Positions 8,448-17,472 of a stretch of DNA of 64,000 nt are shown piece after piece. Made by a program: the position numbers and the translations under genes. The notes beneath the pieces are model-generated. The model was not told the DNA's origin, did no database searches, and saw nothing but the letters and a program-made list of their open reading frames with translations. The stretch is from positions 1 to 64,000 of the forward strand of contig CAVSCD010000012.1 in the NCBI GenBank assembly GCA_963726335.1, in the 5' to 3' direction. The stretch's first letter is position 1. Each line of letters opens with the position of its first letter. The DNA comes from CAVSCD01 sp963726335. Lineage in GTDB: Bacteria > Acidobacteriota > Aminicenantia > Aminicenantales > UBA8522.

Positions 8448-9377
8448 ATGAAAAGACTCCTAACCTGTTTTGCTTGTCTCGCGCTCATCACGGCCGGCTC
8501 GCTCTCTGCCCAGACAGGCCGGGGCCGGGTCCGGGGCCTTGTCCTGGACGACTCAAGCGGCCAACCGCTCCCGGACGTGACGGTCAAGTTGGTCATGCCC
8601 AGTCTGAACATGACTTTCCAGCCGGCGCCGGTGACCGACGCGTCCGGCAGTTGGACCGCCAATTTCCTGAGGACCGGGATGTGGACACTGGTGTTCGACA
8701 AGGTCGGGTACGCTCCCCAGACGATCAGCCATATGGTGAGGTACGACCCGGATTCCATGAAAGAGATCCTGACGGTCAGGCTCAGAATGATCAAGGGGCT
8801 TATCGTCAAGGAGACGGTGGTCGCCGAGGTGAAGAAGGCCGACAAGCTTTTCTTGGAGAAGAAATACCCGGAAGCCCGTCAGGTCCTCGAAAAGATCATC
8901 GCCGAAAACCCGGACGCCTATATCCTTTACAAGAATATCGGCAATTCTTATTTTGAAGAGGAAAACTATGGAGAGGCCATCAAGGCCTATATGAAGATTT
9001 TTGAAAAGGCGCCTGAAAGGGCGGACGTCATGGCCGCGATCGCCAATTCCTACAACAACCTGGACACGAAGGACGAAGCCGCCAAGTGGTACGGCAAGCT
9101 TTCGGTGGGTGACGTCCAGGACGTCGACACGGCCTACAACGCCGGCGTCTGCCTCTATAACGCGGGCAGCACCGACTCGGCCGCCCAGTACTTCAAGAAG
9201 TCCGTCCAGATCGACCCGAGCTTCGCCGAGGGCTACTACCAGCTCGGGATGGCCTCGGTGGCCCTGAACAAGACCGACGAGGCGATTGACGCCTTCAACA
9301 AATTCCTCGAGCTCGCCCCCGAATCTCCCCAGGCGGCGACGGCCAAATCCATCATGGAGGCATTGACGAAAAAATGA
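8448..9377 (+). CDS. CarboxypepD_reg-TPR secreted protein (paralogue 1)
   Basis: 309 residues. A signal peptide (MKRLLTCFACLALITAGSLS) ends near residue 22. A carboxypeptidase-regulatory-like beta-sandwich follows (about 25-115, with GLVLDDSSGQPLPDVTVKL), then at least five TPR units (about 125-305) of the form ADKLFLEKKYPEARQVLEKI. Such proteins serve as periplasmic scaffolds. The ATG at 8448 follows GGAGATATCC. The stop overlaps the next start in ATGA (9374-9377), so translation with the AGE epimerase is coupled. A close paralogue with the same architecture and the same EALTKK-type C-terminus lies at 60132-61067 on the other strand. The enzymatic role is none visible; protein-protein interaction is inferred. 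Confidence 0.85.
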   Translation: MKRLLTCFACLALITAGSLSAQTGRGRVRGLVLDDSSGQPLPDVTVKLVMPSLNMTFQPAPVTDASGSWTANFLRTGMWTLVFDKVGYAPQTISHMVRYDPDSMKEILTVRLRMIKGLIVKETVVAEVKKADKLFLEKKYPEARQVLEKIIAENPDAYILYKNIGNSYFEEENYGEAIKAYMKIFEKAPERADVMAAIANSYNNLDTKDEAAKWYGKLSVGDVQDVDTAYNAGVCLYNAGSTDSAAQYFKKSVQIDPSFAEGYYQLGMASVALNKTDEAIDAFNKFLELAPESPQAATAKSIMEALTKK

Positions 9378-10636
9378 GACGCATCGGCGACTATACCCTC
9401 AGGCAGTTGGCCCGGCAGTACGAACGCGATATCTTCAAGGACTTTTTCCCCTTCCTGGACAAGCATGTCGTCGACCACAAGCTGGGCGGTTTCATGACCA
9501 ATGTCGACCGCGACGGGACGCTCCTTAAGACGACCAAGAACACCTGGTACTGCGGCCGCGGCATCTGGGCCTACTCCTTTCTTTACAATAACTTCGATAA
9601 GCGCCAGAAATACCTCGACATCGCCGAGAAGGCGGTCCAGTTCATCATGCGGCACCCGCCCGAGGGGGACCATCTGTGGGCCGCCGAGTTCACCAAGGAA
9701 GGCGATCCGATCATCGTCGAGGGGCAGTTCATCGGCGGCACGTACTATCCCGTGAGCGAGGAAGTGTCGGGCGACCTGTTCATCGCCAACGGCTTGGCGG
9801 AATACTCCAAGGCGGCCGGCGACGCGGGCTACTGGGACCAGGCCAAGGAGATCGTCCTCAAGTGCGTCCGGATCTTCGACCGGCCCGACTATGCCCCGAA
9901 CGCCGCCCAAGTCTACCTGGGCAAGGACGCCCCGTCGCTTCCCGGCGCCAGGCTCATGGGCGTGGCCATGCTGCTCCTGAACGTCACCCAGCAGATGCTC
10001 GAGCACCGCGACGACGCCGAGCTCGCGGCCGTGAACGAGCGGGCCGTCCGCTCGATCCTCGACCATCACTATAACCCCGAATACGGGCTGTTCAATGAGG
10101 TCCTCAACCACGACTACACGCGGCCGGACAACGTTTACCGGCACCTCGTCTACACCGGCCACGCCATCGAGACGATGTGGATGATGATCTACGAAGGCTA
10201 CCGCCGGAACGACAAGGAGCTCTTCCGCCGGGCGTCGGCGCTCTTCAAGCGCCACATCGAGATCGCCTGGGACCAGGTCTTCGGCGGTTTCTTCAGGGGG
10301 CTCAAGGATGTCTACGCCAACCTCTGGATCCTGGACAAGCCGCTGTGGACCCAGGAGGAGGTCCTGATCGGGACCCTGTTCGTCATCGAGCATGCCGGCG
10401 AGGAGTGGGCGCAGGAGTGGTTCGCCCGGACCTTCGCCTTCGTCCAGGACAAGTTCTCGCTGCGCCAGCACGGGTTCTCCCTTTACGACGACTGGCCCGA
10501 CCGGCTGGCGACCTTCGTCCCGCATCACACGCGGGTGGAGATCTTCCATCACCCCCGCCACCTGATGCAGAACCTGCTCAGCCTGCGGCGGCTGATCGGC
10601 CGCCGCGGGAGGCCGTCGGGATTCCTCGAATCCTGA
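9374..10636 (+). CDS. AGE-family sugar epimerase/isomerase
   Basis: 420-residue protein of the N-acylglucosamine 2-epimerase (AGE) superfamily, an (alpha/alpha)6 barrel that interconverts aldoses, ketoses or N-acyl-hexosamines in the cytoplasm. Family features include LGGFMTNVDRDG (about 37-48) near the N-terminus, TWYCGRGIWAYSFLYN (56-71), SGDLFIANGLAEYSKA, HLVYTGHAIETMWMMIYEG and the C-terminal HHPRHLMQNLLSL, which carry the conserved barrel His, Arg and Glu residues. Length is typical. It starts inside the previous gene's stop codon. Together with the following nitrilase-like and Gfo/Idh/MocA genes it suggests an amino- or acidic-sugar conversion cluster. The exact substrate cannot be assigned; AGE, mannose isomerase and cellobiose epimerase relatives are alternatives. 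Confidence 0.85.
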   Translation: MRRIGDYTLRQLARQYERDIFKDFFPFLDKHVVDHKLGGFMTNVDRDGTLLKTTKNTWYCGRGIWAYSFLYNNFDKRQKYLDIAEKAVQFIMRHPPEGDHLWAAEFTKEGDPIIVEGQFIGGTYYPVSEEVSGDLFIANGLAEYSKAAGDAGYWDQAKEIVLKCVRIFDRPDYAPNAAQVYLGKDAPSLPGARLMGVAMLLLNVTQQMLEHRDDAELAAVNERAVRSILDHHYNPEYGLFNEVLNHDYTRPDNVYRHLVYTGHAIETMWMMIYEGYRRNDKELFRRASALFKRHIEIAWDQVFGGFFRGLKDVYANLWILDKPLWTQEEVLIGTLFVIEHAGEEWAQEWFARTFAFVQDKFSLRQHGFSLYDDWPDRLATFVPHHTRVEIFHHPRHLMQNLLSLRRLIGRRGRPSGFLES

Positions 10637-10676
10637 CCGGGCCGACGGATAGAAATGATTTGAGATATCGTAAAGC

Positions 10677-12528
10677 TTGGCATCGCGCCGTCGCGCCGGA
10701 CGGGCGCTGGCGGCGACCCTGGCCGGGCTGGCCGGCTTGATCTTGCCTGGCGCCGCCGGCCGCCGCCGCCCCGGGGGCATCCGCCGGACGGCCGAGGTCC
10801 ATTTCGGCCGTCTGCCTGCTCGATGGAGCCTCATATCAAAACAAGGCTCATGTCCTCGAGATGCTCGCCGCGGTCGAAAGAGGCCCGCGGGAAAACCTGG
10901 TGGTGACGCCGTTCCTGCCCTTCCTGAGCTTTGACGAGGGGAAGGAGAAGGCCTCGCTCCGGGAGTTCTTCGACTTCGCCAGGAGCCGGCGGGCCCACCT
11001 CGTCCTCGCCCTGGTCGAGCGCGCGGCATCGGGGAAGACCTATCACACGGCGCTCGTCATCGGCCCCCGCGGCGAGATCGCCGGCAAGTACCGCAAGAGC
11101 CACCGCACCGCCTGGGACGGAGACATCGCGCTCGGGGACGACCTTCCCGTCATCGAAACGCCCTTCGCCAAGATCGGGCTGACCATCGGCTCGGACTTCT
11201 ATTACCCCGAGATCTACGAGGTCCTGCGGCTGAAGGGCGCCGAGGTCCTCGTCTGGCAGGATTTTCCGGAACGGCTCCGCGAGCACTACCAGTGGCTGCC
11301 GCTGCTTCACGCCCGGGCGGCCGACTCGCACGCTTTTCTGGTCACGGCTCACTACGCCGACCCGCGGACATACATCACGGCCAACCACGGTTACGGCCTG
11401 AGGGGCGCGGCTTTCGGCCGGAGCATGGTCATCGACCGGTCCGGGACGATCCGGGCGGACACCGGCTACCGGCACGGCGTGGCCCGCCTCGACCTCGACC
11501 TGGACGAACGGAAGGTCGACGTCTACTCGATGACCCCGAACTTCGAGAACCTCTTCTACGTCCCCAATAACGGCGGGCGGGCGGCCTTCAAGACGGTCGC
11601 CGAGCCATGGACGAAACCCGCGCCGCCCGCGTTCAAGAAGCGCCGGGCGCGCATCGCCGTCGCCTACGCGAGCGGCGACGACATGTGGAAGGACGGGGCT
11701 TACCCGAAGTGGATCTTCGAGCTTCTCGGCCGCGCCTGGGAGTTCAAGCCCGACCTCGTCCTTTTCTCCGAGAACGGCGTCAAGAATCCCGACGACCCCG
11801 AGGTCAAGAGGGGCCTGGCGGACATCTCCCGCTGGGCCGCCTCTCACCGCTGCTACGTCGTGGTCGGCGGCATCGGTGACGCCGCCTGCCCGAACGGGGC
11901 CGCCAAGATCTGGGACAGAAGCGGCCGCCTGGTCTACTCGGCGCCCCTCTACTGGCCCTCCGGGCTGGGTGGGTTCGATGTTCTGGACACCGATTTTGCC
12001 CGGATCGCGGCCCGCGAGTGCGGCGACCTTTCCCAGTTCCCGATCGACCGGACGCTCGCCCTCAAGGGGGCCGAGCTGATCCTCGACCCGAGCCAGATGT
12101 GGGGCCCCGACGGCCACCACAACGAGCTCCTGATCCGGGCCCGGGCGATCGACAACGGCGTCCATATCGCCTGCGCCCACTGGAACACGTCCGATCCCGG
12201 CCTGCGGAGCGTCATCGTCGACCCCTACGGCGGGATCGTCGCCTCGTCGACCTACCAGACGAGAGGCGTCATCTTCGCCGACATCGATTTCTCGGTGCCA
12301 AAAGTCTATTACGCCGGCCTCAGCCCGAAACAGCCCGAGCCCGGCTCCGAGGATATTCCCAATTACTTCACGCTGGACCTGCCCCAGGTCGTTCCCGGCT
12401 GGCGGGACATGATCTTCGAGAACCGGCGGCCCGGGCTGTATGGCTTGATCCCGACGGAGAACGAGATCACCCGCCGTTATATCAGCAAAGAGCTGCAAAA
12501 ACGGCAAACTCAAAAGGAGGAGAAATGA
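10677..12528 (+). CDS. Exported tandem nitrilase-like protein, frameshifted near N-terminus
   Basis: Two carbon-nitrogen hydrolase-like domains in one chain. The main open frame is 555 residues from 10861, but it extends upstream without a stop to 10741, reading SISAVCLLDGASYQNKA. A TTG-started frame at 10677 encodes a Tat-like signal (MASRRRAGRALAATLAGLAG) and joins it if one extra G near 10759 is removed, restoring an Ala-rich signal-peptide end. Numbering from 10861: domain 1 keeps the Lys position (KYRKSH, K79) but has Phe for the Glu (TPF, 18) and Ser for Cys (IGSDFYYPE, S111). Domain 2 keeps Glu (E304) and Cys (RECGD, C387) but shows no Lys at the usual place. So neither half has the complete E-K-C triad. 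Its stop overlaps the ATG of the Gfo/Idh/MocA gene. An amidase or N-deacylase-like ancestor is likely; present activity is doubtful. Confidence 0.75.
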
Positions 12529-13568
12529 CCGACACCCGCGACCTCGGCATCGGCGTCATCGGCTGCGGCTTCATGGGCAAGACGCAGGTCGAGACGGTGG
12601 ACAAGTTCGTCAAGGGCGCGACCATGAAGGCCGTCTTTGACGCCAACCTCGAGATGTCCAAGCCCGTGGCCGAAAAGTACGGCATCACCGCGGCGCAGAC
12701 GCTGGCCGAGCTCTTGGCCCGCGACGACATCGACGCGGTGTTCATCGAGACGCCCCATTTCCTGCACGGCGAGCAGGCTCTGGCCGCCATCGCCGCCGGC
12801 AAGCACGTGATGATCGAGAAGCCGATGGCCCACTCCGTGGCCCTCTGCGACGAGATCATCCAGAAGGGGAAGGAGAAAGGGGTCCTGGTCTCGATCACCT
12901 TCTCGCAGCGCAGCCGCACCTGCAACCTGAAGGCCAAGGAGCTCATCGACCAGGGCGCGATCGGCCGCGTCCGGCAGATCCTCGATTTCCACCTGCTCGC
13001 CGGCGGGCTGGTGAAGTTCCCCAAGTGGCAGAGCGACAAGGAGAACCTGGGCATCCTGTTCGGGCACGCCATCCACTGCTTCGACCGCATCCGCTGGCTG
13101 ACGGGCTCGGACTACGCCACGATCTACGGCAAGTGCATGAGCATGGACCCGCAGGCCGTGGTCGAGGCCTCGTCCATGGTGCTGATGAGCATGCTCGACG
13201 GCACCGTCGTCACGCTCTGGAGCTCCGGCGAGATGCCGCCGCCGTCGTTCGCCCGCCGGGAGTTCAGCGCCATGATCGTCGGCGACAAGGGCCTGATGGA
13301 CCTCGACGCCTACGGCGAGCTGCTCATCAACACGAGCGGCAAGTGGGAGGTCGCGGCGAAGCAGGAGCCGGTGGATTGGGCGGGCAAGGGCTTCCTCGAC
13401 CCCGTGCGCCTGCAGTCTTTCACCCGTCACGCCCAGGGGTTCATCGACGCCATCCGGGAGAAGCGGCAGCCCCCCGTAACCGGCTGGGACGGCCGCCAGG
13501 CCGTGGCCGCGGCCCTGGCCACCTACGAGTCCTCGAAGACCGGCCAGGAGATCGTCCTCAACAAATAA
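12525..13568 (+). CDS. Gfo/Idh/MocA-family NAD(P)-dependent oxidoreductase
   Basis: 347-residue cytoplasmic oxidoreductase acting on sugars, inositols or their derivatives. The N-terminal Rossmann motif is GVIGCGFMG (residues 9-17). The signature EKP, carrying the catalytic Lys, is at 98-100 within GKHVMIEKPMAHS, and the substrate-domain GHAIHCFDRIRWLTG near 177-191 carries the usual His. The ATG at 12525 has a strong AAAAGGAGGAGAA just before it and overlaps the previous stop (ATGA). It closes the epimerase/nitrilase/oxidoreductase cluster. A hairpin with a T-run follows 6 nt after the stop. Confidence 0.9.
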   Translation: MTDTRDLGIGVIGCGFMGKTQVETVDKFVKGATMKAVFDANLEMSKPVAEKYGITAAQTLAELLARDDIDAVFIETPHFLHGEQALAAIAAGKHVMIEKPMAHSVALCDEIIQKGKEKGVLVSITFSQRSRTCNLKAKELIDQGAIGRVRQILDFHLLAGGLVKFPKWQSDKENLGILFGHAIHCFDRIRWLTGSDYATIYGKCMSMDPQAVVEASSMVLMSMLDGTVVTLWSSGEMPPPSFARREFSAMIVGDKGLMDLDAYGELLINTSGKWEVAAKQEPVDWAGKGFLDPVRLQSFTRHAQGFIDAIREKRQPPVTGWDGRQAVAAALATYESSKTGQEIVLNK

Positions 13569-13574
13569 GTGAAG

Positions 13575-13629
13575 AATGGGGACGGTCCTATTTTTCGGAT
13601 CGATAAATAGGATCGTCCCCCATTTTTTT
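13575..13629 (+). terminator. Hairpin with GGGGACG motif and T-run
   Basis: AATGGGGACGGTCCTATTTT pairs with AAATAGGATCGTCCCCCATT across a short loop and is followed by seven T. It can act as a rho-independent terminator for the epimerase-oxidoreductase cluster. The GGGGAC-type palindrome also resembles REP-like elements; a related GGGGACA palindrome occurs at 27458-27516. Confidence 0.7.
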
Positions 13630-13668
13630 ATGCCGACGGCCCGGCCGGGCGGAGAAGCGAATCCTCGA

Positions 13669-13674
13669 TATAAT
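13669..13674 (+). promoter_or_regulatory. -10 box TATAAT before EF-hand-like gene
   Basis: TATAAT is followed by AAAACAATAAGGAGTAGGAG and the ATG at 13695. No good -35 element is seen in the GC-rich DNA upstream. Confidence 0.45.
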
Positions 13675-13694
13675 AAAACAATAAGGAGTAGGAG

Positions 13695-15607
13695 ATGAGA
13701 AAAGAGCTGAGATTAGCGATGCTGCTGTTCCTGGCCGTCGCGCCGGCCGTCATCTTCCTGGCCGTGCCTTCCCCCTGCCAGGAGAAGTCCCTCCAGGCGG
13801 GAGACGACGGTCAGGGGCCGTGGTGGATGCAGGAGACGGCCATCACCCGCGACGGCGTCTTCCCGGCCCTCAAGGACAAGCCGTGGTGGCCGAAGGCCGC
13901 CGCCCTGAATGTCGGGGAGAGCTTCATCGTGGAGGAAGGCCCGGGCAAGGGCCGCGAGCTTGTGCGCGCCGAACGCATCCAGGACCGCTCCGGGAAGGAG
14001 CACGACGCCACCGTCTGGGTCATCGACGACGACGAGGACGGGAGCATCAAGACAGGGCGGCGACAAGGATTCCGACTGCTACGTGGCCGACTAGGAGCGC
14101 GACGGCATCGTCGACCGGATGGTCGACTACCAGGACCTGGACGGAGATAACGATCCCGACGAGATGGACATCCGGTACTTTACCAACGGCCGCCTCAACA
14201 ACGCCTGGTTCGGCGAGGACCTGGACGACGACGGCCTCATGTGGAGCCTCCGCGGCTACGAGTACAGCGGCGAAAGCTACTTTGAAAGCGACCCCTACGG
14301 AGACAACATCTTCTACATGGGCAAGTTCAACCCGGTCGAGGGGACCTGGCTGCCCATCTCGGAGTGCCCGTTCGCCTTCTACGACACCGACAACGACGGC
14401 TACGCCGAGGAGGTCGTCCGGGTGAGCGCCGTGCCGCTGGGCTACGACCCGGCCAAGGACCCCGACTACGCCAACAGCGCCTTCGGACGTCCCTGGGAGG
14501 CGCCGATGGCCAAGATGGGCATCGTCAACATCCGCTACAGCTTCGACATCGACAACGGCAGCAACAAAGAACGGCCGCTTCACTACGAATTCGGGTTCAA
14601 CCTGGTGGGGAAGACTCCCTATGACTATCCGGGAATGAACCACTTCAACCGGCTGCGGCGGCCGCCCCAGACGACGATCGTAGTTCCCTGGAAGACGATG
14701 CGGGCCGTCGCCGACTCCTACCCGGCCCGCGAGACCGGGTTCACCTGGCACGAGAACTTCGACGACACGATGGCCATCGGGTTCGCCGGCTACAAGGCGG
14801 AGGACTGGCGCTGGGAAGGCGTCTTCTGGGTCTGGGAGCGACGGTTCATGGAGAACACCGGCGGCCCGAACCAGAAATGGAACGTCCGCCGCGAGTGGAT
14901 GAGCAAGCCGGCCTCGAGCCGCGAGCTCTATTACAGCGACGTCGACAAGCGCATCCACCTGTTCGGCGCCGAGGAGGGCTGGATCCAGATCGGCGATTTC
15001 AGCGGCCTGGGCCCGATCGGCGAGATCCGGATGTACGACACCGACGGCAACGGCTACTTCGACCGCTGGGAGACGTACCGCTCGGGCGACGCCGCTGCCT
15101 GTCCGCATCGCGAGCGTCCGGGACGAGAAGGCCCGCCGGCTCGAGTTCAACCAGGCCAAGCTGTCCGCCTTTTACGTGGGCGAGGTCCTGCCCAAGGCGA
15201 AGGCCGCCAACGAGAAGCTCATGACGGCGATGGCCGGGCTCCGGCCGTTCACCGCCCCCGAGGGGCTGAAGACGGCCATGGCCACCGGGCCCGAGAACTA
15301 CCGGCGGTACGCGCAGGACGTGGCCCGGGAGCTCCAGTACCAGGACTTCCAGGCGTATTTCGGGAAACAGGCCAACGCCATCCTGCTGGCCGACAGCATG
15401 GACAAGAGCGGCAAGGAGTTCGCCGGCGACCTCCGCTGGCTGAAGCGGGGCGCCACGCCGGATGTCCTGGAGACGACGCCCAACACCCATACCGCCTGGC
15501 TGCTGGCGCGTCACCTCAAGGACCTCGACCAGGCTTACGGCGAGGGAGATTTTGACGGGGCGGCGGCGGCCGTCGAGGGCATCAAGCAGCTCGGCGTCTT
15601 TAAGTAA
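13695..15607 (+). pseudogene. Secreted EF-hand-like protein, two frameshifts and an amber
   Basis: A signal peptide (about residues 1-28) is followed by a long exported protein rich in Dx[DN]xDG calcium-binding-like loops: DDDEDGS, DLDGDNDPDEMD, DTDNDGYAEE and DTDGNGYFDRWE. The frame shifts by +1 at about 14057 (extra G after AAGACA), reaches a TAG at 14092-14094, continues in the same frame from VDRMVDYQDLDGDN to about 15095, then shifts +1 again into a frame that runs EKARRLEFNQAKLSAFYVGE to a TAA at 15607. The length (1913 = 3x637+2) fits two single-base insertions. The paralogue at 62750 has Trp exactly where the TAG stands (YIADWNGDGTIDR versus YVAD-stop-ERDGIVDR), so the amber is a TGG-to-TAG change. 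The role is unknown; it is probably surface or periplasmic. Confidence 0.75.
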
Positions 15608-15625
15608 CCGGGCGGAACGGGCCGT

Positions 15626-17047
15626 TCAGCGCCGGCCGCCGGCGGGGCGCGCCGGCTCAGCGGAGAGGTCCGCGAAGGCGAAAAACTGCCCGCGCTGGAC
15701 CTTTTTGAACTTTCTGTCCTCGGCCTGCCACTCGATTTGCATCGTGCCTTTGTCGCCCGGCAGGATGTGCCAGTCGCCGACCAGGTAGACGCGGCCTTTC
15801 TCATCCGCCGCCAGCGAATCGATGGAGCGGGGAGTCCGGCCGTCGACGTCGACGATCCGGCCGTGATCAGCGATCGGAGCCTCCGGATCGAGCGGCGCGC
15901 TTCTCAGGTGGAAGTCCTCCCTCCTGTTCAGGACCTCGAGCGGGTCGTCCCGGTGGAGTTCGCCCGACCAACCCCTGTTGCTCACCGGGTCCCGCCGCTG
16001 GACGAAATAGACCCTGTCGCCGGCCAGGGCTTGGGAGAGAAAGACCGGTCCGATCCCGCGGATCGGGTGGAACGCGGCGCCGGAGCCGATGTCCGCCGAC
16101 GGGTCGAAGACCCATAACCGTTCGTCCCCGCCGCCGTGGCTGCCCATGGTGAAGAGACACTTCTGCCGCCCCGGGAGGGCCGCGACCCAGGTCCAGCCGC
16201 GGTCTTTCTGGACGGGGGAAGCTCCGCCGCCGAAAGCGAACTCGGCCGGGGGCAGGACCCCGGCGAACCTCTCGATCCGGCCGGTCCCGCCCCGGACGCG
16301 ATACAGGTCGCCGTCGTTGTCCCGCCAGAAGGTGAACCAGCAGTCTCCCCGGGCGTCGACGAACGACCAGAAGGACCCGTGTTTCCCGGCCTTCGCCAGA
16401 CCGAGGTCGGTCTTGCGCCCGGTCGCGATGTCGATCCGGAAAACGCGGCAGCCGTCGGTCTTGACGTCGGCTTCGGCGAACGGCGTGGAGATGGCGTAAA
16501 GGCACTTGCGGACCGGGTCGACGTTGACGAAGGAGTAGACGCTGAACCTCTTTTTCAACACGCCGAAATCGCGGAACGTCCCCGTTTTGAGCTCATAGCC
16601 GAGAACGTGGGCCCCCGGAAAAGCCTCCTCGGCCTCTGGCCAATAATTGGCCAGGTGTGTCGCGAAATAGAGCCAGCCGTCATGCTCGACTATAGGGCTG
16701 TGGATCTTGCCCTGGCGGCTGGCCCGGAGGTCCTCGCCGCAGACGAGGGTCATGTCCCGGGCCAAGACCGTCAGCTTCCTGCGGACCGGGTCGAAGCGGA
16801 AGAAGCCCGCGCCGTGGCGGTTCGAGTGGGTGGAGCTCGCGAAGTAGCAGCACCCGTCCGAGGCGACGGTGATGCCCTGCCACTGGCCGTCGAAGTCGCT
16901 GCCGTAATCGTTCAAGGCGATGGACAGGACCGGAAGCGCCCCGCCGACAGGAATTTCCGCGCCGCCGACGCCCGCGAAACCTATGAGCAGAAGCCAGATG
17001 ACGACGACCGGCGCGGCTGTCCAGCGTTTTCGACGACCTGACATCAT
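15626..17047 (-). CDS. Secreted beta-propeller-like protein
   Basis: About 473 residues from the ATG at 17047. An N-terminal hydrophobic segment (WTAAPVVVIWLLLIGFAGVG) acts as signal peptide or anchor. The rest is repeated beta-rich blades with recurrent GxxYxFDPxxxK and DxxGxxYxV phrases (for example GYELKTGTFRDFGVLKK, VFRIDIATGRKTDLG and IVDVDGRTPRSIDSL), as in gluconolactonase/SMP-30-like or ligand-binding propellers. No catalytic metal site can be picked out. The start is set at 17047 because TTGACA and TATGTT lie so close upstream that the mRNA would begin at or near this ATG. It is convergent with the EF-hand-like gene. Confidence 0.65.
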   Translation of the reverse strand: MMSGRRKRWTAAPVVVIWLLLIGFAGVGGAEIPVGGALPVLSIALNDYGSDFDGQWQGITVASDGCCYFASSTHSNRHGAGFFRFDPVRRKLTVLARDMTLVCGEDLRASRQGKIHSPIVEHDGWLYFATHLANYWPEAEEAFPGAHVLGYELKTGTFRDFGVLKKRFSVYSFVNVDPVRKCLYAISTPFAEADVKTDGCRVFRIDIATGRKTDLGLAKAGKHGSFWSFVDARGDCWFTFWRDNDGDLYRVRGGTGRIERFAGVLPPAEFAFGGGASPVQKDRGWTWVAALPGRQKCLFTMGSHGGGDERLWVFDPSADIGSGAAFHPIRGIGPVFLSQALAGDRVYFVQRRDPVSNRGWSGELHRDDPLEVLNRREDFHLRSAPLDPEAPIADHGRIVDVDGRTPRSIDSLAADEKGRVYLVGDWHILPGDKGTMQIEWQAEDRKFKKVQRGQFFAFADLSAEPARPAGGRR

Positions 17048-17052
17048 CGGCA

Positions 17053-17082
17053 AACATAAAGCACCACCCCCGAAGTTGTCAA
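17053..17082 (-). promoter_or_regulatory. Sigma-70-type promoter, leaderless arrangement
   Basis: On the minus strand TTGACA (17077-17082) and TATGTT (17053-17058) are separated by 18 nt. The -10 box ends 5 nt before the ATG at 17047, leaving no room for a 5' UTR. Confidence 0.65.
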
Positions 17083-17125
17083 GGCCGCCGAAGGGCGACG
17101 GGCCGCGGTGGAGCGGAAGTATTTG

Positions 17126-17418
17126 TTTTTATGTGATTGTGTCATTCCTCAATGGGGTCCTGTCATGGCGCGCCCCTGTGCGTCCTCGCGCTGGCCGATA
17201 TGATCGCGAATCGTCGATGGTATCACCCCGGGCCCCCTGGCGAACTGATAGTCAAGAGCTTTTTCAGGATATTTCCCAGAATAGCGGCTCCGAGTCGCTC
17301 CGCCGCTATTCTGATGGTCGCTCCGAAGACTCGGCTTCCCGCCGGTCCCCGTCGCTCCGGGCGCGAAGGGACTGGCGCCATGCCACCCCCGCTATGTCCT
17401 CCCGGCATCACACAAAAA
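17126..17418 (+). repeat. Dispersed repeat, copy C (long type)
   Basis: Fills the gap between two divergent secreted-protein genes. The outer ends TTTTTATGTGAT (17126-17137) and ATCACACAAAAA (17407-17418) are inverted repeats with one mismatch. Inside are the family's left part GGGTCCTGTCATGGCGCGCC and right part GGTCCCCGTCGCTCCGGGCG, plus the internal hairpin CAGAATAGCGGC / GCCGCTATTCTG shared with copy A. No gene is supported in 17083-17443. Confidence 0.8.
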
Positions 17419-17443
17419 GTTGCTCCCGTCTGGCTCGGCCCGG

Positions 17444-17472
17444 TTGACTTTCGGGCCCGTGTCGGCTAAATC
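17444..17472 (+). promoter_or_regulatory. Sigma-70-type promoter, leaderless arrangement
   Basis: TTGACT (17444-17449), 17-nt spacer, TAAATC (17467-17472), immediately followed by ATG GCT ATG. A transcript starting 6-7 nt after the -10 box would begin at the second ATG (17479). Confidence 0.6.

Noticed and set aside
14092..14094. Amber codon recoding, considered because TAG interrupts two genes (3062-3430 and 13695-15607)
   Set aside because: Several intact genes in the window end in TAG (for example at 20436, 22754 and 39826), and both interrupted genes show other signs of decay.
17160..17420. Small ORFs beginning MARPCPSSRLTR in several repeat copies
   Set aside because: They recur only because the repeat recurs; frames differ or break between copies, and orientation relative to genes is random. 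No ribosome-binding site is conserved.
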